From Isoetes taiwanensis (lineage: Eukaryota; Streptophyta; Lycopodiopsida; Isoetales; Isoetaceae): a DNA stretch of 64,000 nt. A program made the translations under genes and the position numbers. Within the stretch, counting starts at the first letter, position 1; every line of letters begins with the position of its first letter. The stretch lies in the NCBI GenBank assembly GCA_021234155.1, contig JAJEKV010000059.1, forward strand, positions 7,508,779-7,572,778, in the 5' to 3' direction. Positions 24,898 to 36,910 of this stretch are shown here, piece after piece. The notes under the pieces were generated by a model, which saw only the letters and a program-made list of their open reading frames with translations, was not told the origin of the DNA and ran no database searches.

Positions 24898-26702
24898 GAC
24901 ATAATTTTTTTTTTTTTTTTTTTTTTTTTTTTGAAGGCAAGATTTTTATGTTTTTTTATTAATAATATAATATGTATAAATACATTTATTTCTGGCTCCA
25001 TAGTAGCCTGATAGCCTAAACATTTCAGCACAATCCACCCAGGTATGGAATAAAATGTAGAGGCACCATTACAATAATCCATCTGTCAACCTGATCCTGA
25101 TATACCTGAAGATGAGACCCCTTTAAGATCCGCCTCCGAAAATGCAGTGGACAAGAACAAACAAAGTGGAAGCTTCATCCCTCGCGTTAACTCGGCCCAT
25201 ACACTATCTATATCACAATACTACTGGAAGAATAAAAACGCTTTTTCCAATTTCTCGTACTTAAGAGTGTTATTCTCACCTTCTTCTTTGAGATATAGAT
25301 GCAAAGGCCTCTCCCCAATGGGATGATCCACCTTCACTTCACTGCCCATGAACACTTGCAATGGGTTTCGTCTTCCCTACGCTCTACCAACTGGATGAAA
25401 AAGTAAACTAAAGCCCCCACCACTGGCTGGCTCATAACCCACCATTCAACCTGCTAGCAGCTGTAAGAACATGTGGCCTCCCGTCCAATGTTCTCCTAGA
25501 AGCACTTGCCTTCAGGCAGATTGCTTTCATGATGCACTCTTCTGAAATCCACACCTCCTTTCAGCTGGGATGAAAGAGGGTCAACATGAAAGAACTAGGC
25601 TCCATCCAAGTTACATGCCATCACATCTATAACAATTAGGGCTTAAACCAAAACAGAAGAATGCTGCCACATGCACCCAAAGACCTCCACAGCAAAAGAG
25701 GATCGCTCAAGCTAAAGTCCACCATTCTTGAGAAGTCTCCTTTGCTCACCCACACAGAGGGGACTGCTCAAGGACCAGCACACTAAATATATTCCAAAAC
25801 TACTCCACCACCAGATAGACTACTGCAAGAATCATACCTTAGATGCCGGCTGAATAATTCTAACACACTCATCTTGGTGAGCCCAGTCTGTAGCAGATAA
25901 GAAATGTGATATACCCCAAACTGAATCTAATGCAGTAGTGAACATCAGGACTAGGACTGCACATTTCTTGTTCTTGCTTGCCCCAACTGAAACCTAATGC
26001 AATAACACATGATCTTTGAATAGAAAATGTCCTTCCATGTTTAAAACGGGAAACACAATCAAATGGTATTATCTGCCCGGAGTGAAACCGAATAATCCAG
26101 ATAAGTTGAAGTCCCTAAGCTGCAATAAGTCACGGCCAGATCCTTGCTATACGACTGCGCGCCCGCCTAGTACCCCCTAAGTCTGCGGTGAGTGCAACGA
26201 ATCCTTGCTACTTTCCGGTCGCGATCATCTAAGCTACGATGAGTCAAAGCATATCGGTCTAAATCGAGAAAGAAATGGTCAAGGCACACATCCGTAAAGG
26301 GAATAAAGCATACCATTATGATTTGGGCTCCTCCGAAGCAAGAACGAGCTAACAAAGCACGCATGCCCGATGCATGATTGGCTTCCCATTCTAGTTAAAA
26401 CGTAGGAAGGAGACATGCGATTGTTCTAACCTCAGGGTCTTGTGCTTAAGGATTCTTCAGAGCTAAGGCGAGCTCGAAATAAAACCCCTTTGCCACAGGT
26501 CTGAATCGTTGGGGCTCAGCAGCATGCTCCAATCCACGAAAAAACTACAGAAACATAGAAGCCAGTGGTCAAGGATGATTTCCGACCACTCCTCCAGCAG
26601 AAATGTGAGGATTTTAGCTCTGCACGAGATGGGCGGCCGCCTGCCGCCGCCCTAAGCGCAACCTAACCCTAACATCCCGAAAGTCCCCAGGACATAATTT
26701 TT
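24898..26702 (-). mobile_element. Poly(A)-tailed non-LTR retroposon (LINE/SINE-type), minus orientation
   Basis: A run of 28 T at 24905-24932 is the poly(A) tail of an element lying on the minus strand. GACATAATTTTT flanks it at 24898-24909 and 26691-26702, giving a 12-bp target-site duplication. The 5' end on the minus strand starts GGGGACTTTCGGGATG and is GC-rich (NotI-like GCGGCCGC at 26635), as in LINE 5' ends. The body of 1.78 kb has no long open frame. Fragments such as the 65-codon frame at 26167-26364 give no clear reverse transcriptase. It is therefore a decayed or non-autonomous element, or a retroposed transcript. Confidence 0.75.
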
Positions 26703-27330
26703 AAGCTATAAAATTCCCCACTGAAATATGTTCTGGTAGATATTGTTCAGATGATTGCTTACACACAGACTCGTTAGCATAGAATAGACAAGGTTCAATT
26801 GCCTTCAAAGCTCATCAAAATTGTAGCTAACATACCTTTGTAGGGCGTGAGAAGACAGGATCCTTGTAACTATGCAGTTAGAAATAAAATTGCATTTGGA
26901 TATATAAAAAATCAACCAAATTACAGAGCCAAAGGGCTGTGAAAACTTACAATAGTGCTTCCAATCTTCCAGATGTTGAATATAGCAGGATTTAAATATT
27001 TCAAATAAAACCTTATCTAGCTTCAAGAGACTGAAAAATCGGCGAAGAACTCTTACCAAGTTTACTCATGAGCAGATGCGAACGATAAGGAGGTAGAGTA
27101 TCCAAAAAATATGATTCTTGGGTGGATTCACGCTATAGTGGATCAGTTTTGGTGTCCCCCATGTCCCCCCCCAAATAGCTTAAAAGTATAGCTTGTATTT
27201 GTGGTTTAAGAAATGCATTTGTAGTTTGAGAATTTGTATAACATTGATTACGTTGATGCCTTTTCCAGTAACCGATGAGTAATTCTAATAATAACCAACC
27301 ACTTCATTAATCTTTGGAGGAATTTTTCAA
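26703..27330. other. No gene seen
   Basis: Unique AT-rich sequence between the retroposon and the transposase-like pseudogene. No supported features. Confidence 0.4.
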
Positions 27331-30300
27331 ATGCTCAAGCGGTGGAAACGTGGGGAGTTTGTTCCTCATTCTTTTGCTTTCGATATTATTTTGGTAAGTC
27401 TACGATTAGTGAAGCACATTTTAAAAATGGAGGAGAAAGATGTATTCTTAGATATGGCGGATGAAGAAATCGAGAACATCGAGAATGAAGATCCATTTGT
27501 TAGAGTGAGTTTGAGATCATTGTTGAAAGAAATTCAATCGGGGAAGTTTTAGATTGTGGTTTAGAACATGCAACTATTTCTAGTGTCAATCTTGAGAATG
27601 CGAGATGATATATCAATCGGTCATGATCCTAGTATTGTGGACAATACTATAAAGAATATCAAGAAGAGAAAAAGAGAGATACAGAGCAAGAACGTCCGAA
27701 GAAACAAAGACAGAAAAAGACAAAAAAAGAAGCTAATGAGGCATTGGTGAAGATTGGAGGTCAAGATGGGTTGGATAAAAAGTGGTGCAACAAAAGGAGA
27801 GTAGTGTTAAACACCGGATCAATTCATTCTTGAGGCAAACAAAAACAATGAATCTCCGATTAAACGAAAATATTGATTGATGTACTAGAACATAAAGCTA
27901 TGGAAGAGATAGTTGGGGATCTCTTGAAGAATCTGGAAGCAAAAACAACCATAATAGATAATATCGAGATTCAATCCATATCATGAAGCAATCAACTAGT
28001 CTAGATTGTATGGCTGCTAAAAAATCTTGTTTAGCAATGGCAATAGGCAATGAACAGAAAAGCAGCTACAGAAAAATGGGAAAAGTTCTTGATGTTCATC
28101 CAAGAAATTTGATCACTGCAAGAGAGACAAATTTGAGATAAATTGCAATTCAGAAAATGGGTGTACTATAGAAGGGGAAGAAGATGTGATTCCATTTCTG
28201 ATTACGTCATTGCTCTTATACAGATTTTGGATTTCTAATACTAGGGTCTCTCCAAACACAAAGGATGTGAAATCTAGGAGACTTGAAAGAAATATCAGAG
28301 AAGAGCATGCTACACATTACTTAGAGCAAAGCCAAGTTAGTTACTACTCTATTATCTATCTACTCTTTCAAGCTTGATTTGATCACGAGAAAATCCTCTG
28401 TAACAGATTATAGATTGTGTATTGTAGATAGTATATTATAGTTTTAGATCCAAGATAGATTGCATTATGGTTGGAATAGATTGTGGTTTTGGATTACATT
28501 GTGGTTAGATTAAACTGTGGTTCAAGTCATATTGTGATTAGATTTGCATTGTGGTTTAAACTTGGTTGTGGTTGTAGATTACATTGTGGTTCTAGATTAT
28601 GGTTTTGATTAGATTGTGGTTTTGGATTGGAATGTGGTTTTGGTTTCAATTTTCTTGTGATTGTGGTTGTGGATTATATTGTGGGTCTAGATTATGGTTT
28701 GATGGATTGTGGTTTTAGCTTAGATTGTGATTTTAAGGTTTCTAATGGATATTGTTTTATTTTGTGGTTTGGAATTTTATTATTATAGTTTGAGGTTCAT
28801 GTTTGCGGTTTGGGGTTTGAGATTGATAATCAACTATTGTTTTGTTCTTAGATGCAACTCTATAAAGCTTTCAAAGCAAAACATCCAAATGTCAAAGTTG
28901 GAGCTTGACTTTTCAAAATTTGAAGCCGTGGTTTGTAGTGAAGCTAGCAGTATAACACTTGTTGTTGCATACATCATGTCGGGTTACAAATCTTCTTTGG
29001 ATGGTTTAACTAAATTAGGAAGAAGCACTCAAAGTCATGTACTTGTGAGTGCAAGATTTTTCTGAACATCGATGATCTTTGGAAATGTATTGTTTGCGGA
29101 AGGGTGAGATTGATGAATTCTATAGTAAGGATTGTCTTGGCCGGTACTTGTAGTGAGTGTGGGATAAAGAAGTTTGAAATCTGCCCCAAGGAATTAGAGA
29201 GTGAGGAGGTTGTGAAATGGGGAGTACATCGACTATGAACATGGAGGTGTGGATAAGCGTGGAGAGCCTAAGAAAGTTTTGAAACACCAATACAAAGAGA
29301 CCACACCAGCAGTGCTAATAAGCAAACTCAAAGACAAGGGTTGGAAAAATTTCCCTCCACAATTTCAAATACAAATGGCAAGATAAACAGGTTTAGGTGA
29401 AATGCTCGATAATCTCCTTGAGATGTCATAGTGTCGATGGTAGATTTTGCGGAAAATTACACATTGAAAGAGAACACAACAAATCTCAATAATTGGACAA
29501 GCGTGCGGTGACCATTCTTGTCCACATTACTTATCATGTGGCTAAGAATGGTGAAGTAGTAAAAACACATTATTATATATCGATATGACCGCAAACATGA
29601 TACCTTATTATTGCGGCATTGCTTTAATATGCACTTCAATTATATGGAAGAGCAAGGATTTGAAACCACGTAGGCCTTTGGGTTTTTAATGGTCTTTGCA
29701 TCACAATTCAAAGCTGCAAGGCCATTTTATTTTATTGCTAGATACTCTTATCGGACTCTAATTCATATGATGTGGAATTACTTTGGTTCAAACCACGGAA
29801 AAGGGAGAACATGATGGCAAAAATTTCTTTGAATTAAAGAGATGGATCAGAATGGTCCAACTCCTATATCCCGATACTAAGATAGAGAATGCACATGATA
29901 TTGTGGAGGCTGCCAAGGAGTTATTTTACAAGTACAGTTTCTTCTAAAGAGGAACCAAAAACAAAAAAAGAAAGATATTAAAAGATTTTTTGGGAAGTTA
30001 AAGCGGAGAAGTCGATAGGGCGTAAGGAATGGGGGGAGCACATACGGTGAAGGATACTCAAAAATTCATAGTGTCTGCCGCATTATTCACTTGGGATCAA
30101 CAACTCAATTCTGAGGTTCGAAGATTCTCATGCTTTTTATAGTTTTGTTTAGATGAACATTGGGATAGATCTTGAGAATACGACATATGTGAATAAGTGG
30201 GAACGGTGGAAATTGAACTGCTTCTTCTTCATCTACTTGTGATGCAATTGAGGTTAGAAAGTCACAAAGGCCCTTATATTCAGGTGTTAATATTGCTGGT

Positions 30301-30627
30301 CGGGTTCGGATGTGGAGATTATTACTTTTAGCGGCACCAAAAAACAACCACGGAAGGGATGACTTTTGGTTGCTTGCATGTACAAAGGAGAAGTATGTAG
30401 TGGAAAAAGACTTCAAAGATAATGGAACGTGGTTCTTAAAAGGTGAAAGTATATTAGAAGGAACTTACTTCAAAAAAATTCCAAGTTCAAAGAGAGGTTA
30501 TGAATTATGTTCTCAAGAAGGAGCTGCAAAGGTTTACTCTACACAAGTATGTGGTGTTAGAATTCCACTAATGAAAGGAAATTATGCTATCAAAGGACAT
30601 CCCTGTATTTCACCTTCTAGATCCTAA
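27331..30627 (+). pseudogene. DDE-type transposase-like pseudogene (HGKG-x-HDG family)
   Basis: Pieces appear in order on the plus strand. 27331-27750: Lys-rich N-terminal region. 28855-28890: YKAFKAKHPNVKVGA. 29125-29200: a Cys-rich segment, GTCSECGIKKFEICPKELES. 29440-29480: VDFAENYTLKEN. 29560-29640: a histidine-rich strand, YRYDRKHDTLLLRHC. 29690-29930: ASQFKAARPFYFIARYS, then MMWNYFGSNHGKGEHDGKNF and IKRWIRM-like sequence. 30310-30620: the C-terminal segment DFWLLACTKEKYVVEKDF. I know this DFAENY / SDGC.QFK / HGKG.HDG series from plant and animal transposon-derived proteins, but not by a formal name. Stops and frameshifts separate most blocks. An intron-like GTGGTTT-rich stretch lies at 28390-28830. 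Confidence 0.6.
28390..28830 (+). repeat. Degenerate (GATT)GTGGTTT repeat tract
   Basis: More than twenty irregular copies of GATTGTGGTTTT/GGATTATATTGTGG words lie in tandem with strong G/T strand bias. The tract sits between the N-terminal and catalytic parts of the transposase-like pseudogene, probably within an intron. Confidence 0.75.
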
Positions 30628-30675
30628 GGATGAAGAATGCGGTCGAGCCAACTTACCACATCGTTGTTGTCAGAT

Positions 30676-30860
30676 GATGATGATGATGATGGTGATGGTG
30701 ATGGTGATGCTGATGGTGATGGTGATGGTGATAGTGAGTGAACACTTGTTGTTGTGAGCAGATGATGATGATGATGAACAGATCAAAGCCATCCCGGGTT
30801 GTCGTGATGATGATTTTCATGTATTGATGTTTTAATAGATAATGATGATGATGATGAGTT
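30676..30860. repeat. (GAT)n trinucleotide repeats
   Basis: Three nearby runs of GAT/GGT-GAT units lie at 30676-30736, 30762-30778 and 30841-30858, just downstream of the transposase-like pseudogene. They are not in a supported coding frame. Confidence 0.9.
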
Positions 30861-30869
30861 GATATATCT

Positions 30870-31690
30870 TGTATTCTTCTACTTGTGTTTTACGTGCTTG
30901 TATGATAATGTTATTGTTTAGACTTTATGTTATTAATGTTTCATTCATAACTAACATATGTTTAAAAGGTGTGTTGGTTTATTCATTTGATAGATATTGA
31001 ATGAATAGGTGTTAGGTTCAAATCCAAGGATGTTAAGTTTGAATTTTTGATAATTTTGGATCTATGTCTTACATGGTAGAGTAGTCCAATACAAAACCCT
31101 AAACCTAATATCCCCACACAATATCCACATGCCAAAGAAGCAAAAGTAGCATGTGTATATAAGATGCACCTAGAAGTGATTAAGTATCATGTGATTGGGC
31201 CTTGTTGAGAACCTTTGGAGACATCCAAGGGGATGGACTGTGGTGCGGCGTGGGGGATGCCCTACAATTGGTCGAGCCACATTGGTCCGAGATCTAACGA
31301 CCTCGAATCGGATATAATTAGGGTTCTCTTTAAACGGAAATTTCCGTCACGGAGATTTACTCGAGGCGAGGCCGAGATAGGTCCCAATAAAAGTCGGAGT
31401 GGATATCCCACTATGATGGCTCACATGATCTAACCTCTAGGGTGGCCTCCTAGAGGTGTAACCTCGAGGTGTATAGTATAGTGTCTTAGAGGTCTTAGAG
31501 GGTTGTTGTGAATGATATCTTTGTTGTGAATGATATGCTTGTGGGGGGTGTTGAATGATACATGTGTTGACAATTGAATTTACAGACAATGATGGTGAAT
31601 ACATCTGAATACATCCGAGGCGAGACATGGAACATGGAGGCTTTAGTATGTATAAAGGTATGTATAATCTACATCCAAAATGGTACCATG
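30870..31690. other. No gene seen
   Basis: No supported gene. The block 31215-31436 is more GC-rich and unique in the window, without recognisable coding or RNA features. Confidence 0.4.
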
Positions 31691-31699
31691 CATAAAATC

Positions 31700-31965
31700 C
31701 CAAACAACAACTAAAAAGAAAAAAGAAAGTGAGTGAGTGAGGTAGTAGTGAGATGGGGAACAACAACTAAAAAGAAAAAAAAAAAAAGAGTGAGTGAGTG
31801 AGGTAGTAGTGAGATGGGGGCGCTTCCCCTCGAGAGAGTGAGGTCGATGGTGATGAGTGAGGTGGGGGCTTTCCCTCGGCGGGGATGAGTGAGGTGAGGT
31901 GGGGCTTCCCTCGAGCGGTGAGGATGAGTGAGGTGGGGAATGAGGATGAGTGAGGTGGGGCGCTT
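31700..31965. repeat. GAGTGAGTGAGGT tandem repeats
   Basis: A unit of about 55 bp (CAACAACTAAAAAGAAAAAA plus GAGTGAGTGAGGTAGTAGTG and AGATGGGG) occurs twice at 31703-31817. It is followed by shorter irregular copies of GATGAGTGAGGTGGGG with CGCTTCCC to 31965. It is purine-rich on the plus strand. Confidence 0.8.
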
Positions 31966-32084
31966 CCCCATCGCCCGTTGAGGACTTTAAAACATTAGAC
32001 TAAGTCCTTAGAGAGGTCCTTAAAAAGTGTCCTTAAGAAACTCCGGACTAACTATACTATACAACTCAAAAACGTCAAAAAAAA

Positions 32085-32745
32085 AAAACAAACCACAAAC
32101 TCAAAACTCCATTTCTCAAAACTCCATTTCTCTTTGTGGCTTTGTTACTAGATAAACTCAAACTCCACAAACTCAAACTCCACAAACTCAAACTCAAATT
32201 CTCTCTTTTGAAAAAAAAAAACAAACCACAAACTCAAAACTCCATTTCTCAAAACTCCATTTCTCTTTGTGGCTTGTTACTACATAAACTCAAACTCCAC
32301 AAACTCAAACTCCACAAACTCAAACTCAAATTCTCTCTTTTCTGACTTGTTACTACACAAACACAAACTCCACAAACTAAAACTCCAATTCTCTCTTTTG
32401 TGACTTGTTACTACACAAACACAAACTCCACAAACTAAAACTCCAATTCTCTCCTCGTGGGTTGTTACTACATAAACTCAAACTTCCAAACTCTAAACTC
32501 CACAAACTAAAACTCCAATTCTCTTTGTGGCTTGTTACTACATAAACTCAAACTCCACAAACTCAAACTCAAATTCTCTCTTTTGTGACTTGTTACTACA
32601 CAAACACAAACTCCACAAACTAAAACTCTAATTCTCTTTGTGGCTTGTTACTACATAAACTCAAACTTCCAAACTCTAAACTCCACAAACTAAAACTCCA
32701 ATTCTCTTTGTGGCTTGTTACTACATAAATTCAAACTTACTGTTT
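32085..32745. repeat. Tandem array of CACAAACTCAAACTC / CTTGTTACTACA units
   Basis: About eight units of 60-100 bp, each with AAACTCAAACTCCACAAACT, an AATTCTCT core and TTGTTACTACATAAA. Units differ by one to several internal CACAAACTCAAACTC repeats. The segment 32090-32200 is duplicated almost exactly at 32215-32340. This is a local minisatellite. Confidence 0.85.
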
Positions 32746-33820
32746 ACAATATATTCAAAATCTGAATAAGCAAGTCATGTCCATAATCTCTAAAAACTTG
32801 ATTACATATACAAATAATCAAGTAATCCCTTATACTAGACACACACGTGGTGTAAAACATCGGTTTGAATAGTGTAACCAATTACGTATGGCATCTTCCT
32901 CCATGATGATTTTAGCAAACATACAAATATACAATCCACATGAATAACCATTTGATTGGAGGATGGATGAGGGCTAAGATGGCACCACCGCAAATTCTCT
33001 TTGAATTGGGCTTAACTGCTCGGGGAAAGCTTGGCCAAAAGCTTCTATTAGCTGTTATAAGAGAGGAAAGTCAATTCCTACATAATTAAAATAAGTTTAC
33101 ATTTGAATTCACAAATTGACCACTTACACCTTTATATAGGTGTCCAATCATACCTTTGACAACCAAGGCTATCAAAGTGCAATATAACCGGATAAGTGTA
33201 ATTGCTAGGGGCTAAAAGACCCAATATCACAGTACTATGATCCAATGATTCCTATGGCACATAGGAATAATCAAACATGCACAATGGTCCATATCCAATC
33301 CCAAAGAACAATTTGGATATAACAAGTTCTTTTTCATTTTATATATCCATATGTTAGTGCATGACATATGTATACTTGTTTTCTTAGTTCCTCATCCAAA
33401 TGTAGCCACTCATTTCTAAGCAAAATACACCATTTCTAAGCAAAATACACCATGCTATAAAGAGATCCAACAGAAAGTACAATCCTAGGTATACAACAAT
33501 TTACCTCATGAATGGATCAATGATCGTATTATTAAGCCATCGTGTCTCATTGTCCGAATGTCTACGTCACGTGCTTTCGTTATAGTGATTGGGTTGGACT
33601 GGCAATACACCATGGGTAGAAAGTTGTCGAGCAATTCTACTAGGGATGCGCTCCTCTTCCTCAATCTGTTATTAAGGTAAATAATACAATCCAAGGAAAC
33701 AAATGCATTTTAACACATTTAGATTTCAAAGTAGATTTCAGATATCTTACACAATGTTTTGTAACAAATTAGATCTAAAATAGTTTATAGATTCTAGTAA
33801 TAATCAAATCTTGTTCTTCT
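32746..33820. other. No gene seen
   Basis: AT-rich sequence with a short duplication of CATTTCTAAGCAAAATACAC at 33411-33452. No supported coding region. Confidence 0.4.
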
Positions 33821-33823
33821 TCT

Positions 33824-34520
33824 TCATAGCCAAATAAATTTTTCGGAGATATCATCCAACCAATTTTCTATTGGATGATCTTGTACATATGTAGCAACAC
33901 TATCAGCAGAAGAAAGGCCCAACAACCATGGCTTCAAAACTTTGGTAAAATAGTCTCGATCACCTTGCTCGAGGATTGAAGGTGATAGGAGTGACTATAG
34001 TGTGTCGGGCATTTTGTAACCTTTGTACATATGGTCATCAACCAAGAGTGTATTGACCACTTTATATGATCCTGCAAGAGGTTTGTGATTGTACACTTTC
34101 TCTAGAATCTTGAAGTTAATATTGATTTTATTAACTTTAGTGCATGCTCTAGTGAGTTCCTTTAGACCCCTTTGGAATATTAATGCACTCCTTATATCTT
34201 CTGGAAAAGAACTTTTAGTTATCGAGGTTCAAGATGGTACCATCAAAAATCAGCCCATATTGCAATGTCAAACTGGTTTATACACCCGCCAAGAAACTCG
34301 AATAAATCTTTCCACGAATACCAACATCTTTGTTTTGGAAAGCAACAAAAGTTCTAGTGGTGGATCCACCCTTGGTATGACATTCCTACTAGTTTGCTCG
34401 TTAGAATTTTCCAAGCACACCATTGAAATCAAAGATCAATAGTTTTTAGACAACTTTGATTCTCTTGATGGTCGGAGATGATGCACAATCACTTCCAGGT
34501 ATAATAAGGTCCATTTTCTT
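33824..34520 (-). pseudogene. NIF/FCP1-like HAD phosphatase domain, degenerate
   Basis: On the minus strand one frame begins KLLIFDFNGVLGKF (about 34455-34410), the HAD nucleophile motif with Asn at the usual second Asp. A later frame gives LFEFLGGCINQFDIAIWADF, the motif II region. Near 34070-33990 it reads VVNTLLVDDHMYKGYKMP, the motif III/IV double Asp. A C-terminal helix, RDYFTKVLKPWLLGL, follows and the stop is at 33824-33826. The order and spacing match NLI-interacting-factor-like phosphatases (Pfam NIF). At least three frame changes and a TAA just before the first motif make it non-functional. Confidence 0.7.
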
Positions 34521-35036
34521 CTCTTTGAACTCTCCATCGAATTGTCGGGGTACTAGTAAAAACAACAAGATACAACGGTCAAATATTGAGGAGAACGAGA
34601 CAAAAAAAGAAGCTAGGAAAAAAAATGAAACCTTTTAACTCAATCAATGCAGGTATCTTACTTGGTTGTTTTGTGGATGGTGGTTGAGGTAAAATGCTAT
34701 TTGACATTACATTGTCATCATCAAATTGTATTTCTTGAGCCAAGAGAATTGCTATATATTTAGAGAATTAGTACACTAATTTACTAAGCGTAATGGAACA
34801 AAAGTGAAGGAAGAATACCTTTGTTTTTCTAGTAGATATCTCTTGACATTTTCGTTTTGATTTCCAATTTGCTACTTGTATCTATACCTAAAGAAATTAT
34901 AGCTTCATTATATGAATAATATTAGAACTATCAAAGGAATAATAAAATTAGTATCTTAAACCAACCAGATATATGAAATCTTTGACTTCTACTACAAAAA
35001 GTGGTTTTTAATGCAAACGAACTTCTCCTCATTGTC

Positions 35037-35190
35037 GAAGCTAGAAAGCGGTTTTTCAGATGCGGTGGACTCCGCTTGCTTGGTAGAGCTAGAGGGTTTA
35101 TTGAGCTTATCCTCCTTGTTGAAGCTAGAAAGTGGGTTTTCGGATGCGGTGGAAACTTCCTGCTTGGTAAAGCTAGAAGGGCTAGGAGGT
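35037..35190 (-). repeat. Two Ser-rich coding repeats
   Basis: A unit of about 90 bp occurs twice (about 35037-35098 and 35131-35190). On the minus strand it reads SSFTKQEVSTASENPLSSFN and SSSTKQAESTASEKPLSSFD. It lies in the linker of the broken zinc finger-phosphatase gene. Confidence 0.7.
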
Positions 35191-36529
35191 CCAAATAGAG
35201 AAGGTTCATTGTAGCTTTTGGAGACATCTAACGACTTGGCGTAAATTTGGAAGCATCGGCATATCTTTGACTTGACTCTTCATTTAGATTTGACCGCAAT
35301 TTGAAGCCTGCTGCACTTGACTCTTCATTTAGATTTGATTTGCAATTTGAAGCATGCGAGGAAGATACAAGAAGAATGAAAAATAACATAAGTTATTCTA
35401 ATACAAACTATTAACTTTTACATTACCTTGTTTCTCACTTTCTGATTGTCCAGTGTGCTCTTCTTTCTCAATTTCAGGTTGTGTTGCATTCTCCACTTGG
35501 ATCTTTTGCTCTTCTATCTGTGAGAATAGATATCCCTTATCTCTACTTGTGCTTGCATATGTGGGATTCATATGGACATCTAAAAGGACAACCAACAAAA
35601 CCATCAACATTAAATGATGTTAAGAAGTTGATTGCTTAACCACTTATACATACCATATGAGTGTACAACTTTCTTCACGCCAAATGCAGCAATCCAAGTG
35701 GCGGATATGATCTGTTTTACAATCGGGCTACAACACTTATCCCTATAACTGAAAACAAAAATTATACACATCAATTTAAAAAGAGCTTAATGATCAAAAT
35801 ATAACTATTGTTAAGATCAAAATTTACTTTTGCTCATACCTTAATAATGAGGCCAAACATTGAATATGGTAAAGATGGTTACACTCAGTAGTAACAAAGG
35901 CGTGGCTTCCCATCATATTCCAAGAATCTTCTACAATAGGGACATACGTTCGGTGAGTCTGATAGGAAATTTGTTTCTATAGACTCGGGTAGATAAGGAT
36001 CTAGTTTAATTCCGTTCTCAAGGACATTGCAGCCTTCAATAAGCCTTTCAAGACACGGTCTGAGTTTTGCAATCTCATCATTGTCCCCTTGCCTCCTCTT
36101 CTCAATAGCATCAAGATCTTCCTCTACAACAACCAATGATGCCACAACTTTAACTACCTCGGCTTCCTTCATATCTACCACATTGCACACTGCATTTGCT
36201 TCCTTTGTCATTCCTTGCATCAAGCATTTGATGTCTACAATTTCTTGCATATAATGCTCCTTCTTCTCCCTCAATGATTTGAAGGTTTTCTTCAACTCTT
36301 TCCATTTGTTATAGCCTACAATCAACCTCTTTCACCTTCAATTCAGTGGGACTCCTTCCATTTTGTCATCACCGTAAAGAATACGTAATGAAACAATTGA
36401 TAAATTAGTTACAGGGATACAAGTATATTCCACAATCTAAAGAAACTTTATTAAAGGCTCAATCCACAATCTATATTCCACTCACTATAATTCAGGTCCA
36501 ATCTATAAAATATAATCCACAAAGCACAA

Positions 36530-36910
36530 AGTATAAATCCTTAACCACAATTTAACCATCACAAATGCAAAACCACAAACCAGCACAAATGCAAAACCAC
36601 AAACCACAAAACACAATATAAAATTCCCCAATCCACAAAACCAAAACATGCAACCACAAACCACAAACTACAGAACACAATATAAAATTCACTCAATCCA
36701 CAAACTAAGACACCCAACTCATAAACCAAATCCATTAACCCCAAACCACAAATCATAAACCACAAACAACAAATCCAAATATATAAACTACAATCTAAAT
36801 TCACAAACTCTAAATCACAATTATATACTACAAATAATATAAATTCACAACTCCAATTTAAGAACTCCAAACCACAATTCTACTAAAGAACTACAATTTA
36901 AGAACTGGCT
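36530..36910 (-). repeat. GTGGTTT-rich tract in minus-strand gene
   Basis: The plus strand has irregular AACCACAAACCACAAA words. On the minus strand this is GTTTGTGGTTTGTGG, the same kind of tract as at 28390-28830. It lies between two coding blocks of the minus-strand gene, as an intron would. Confidence 0.75.

Noticed and set aside
31080-31110. Interstitial telomere-like repeat (CCCTAAA)
   Set aside because: Only one CCCTAAACC-type word is present, with no tandem array.
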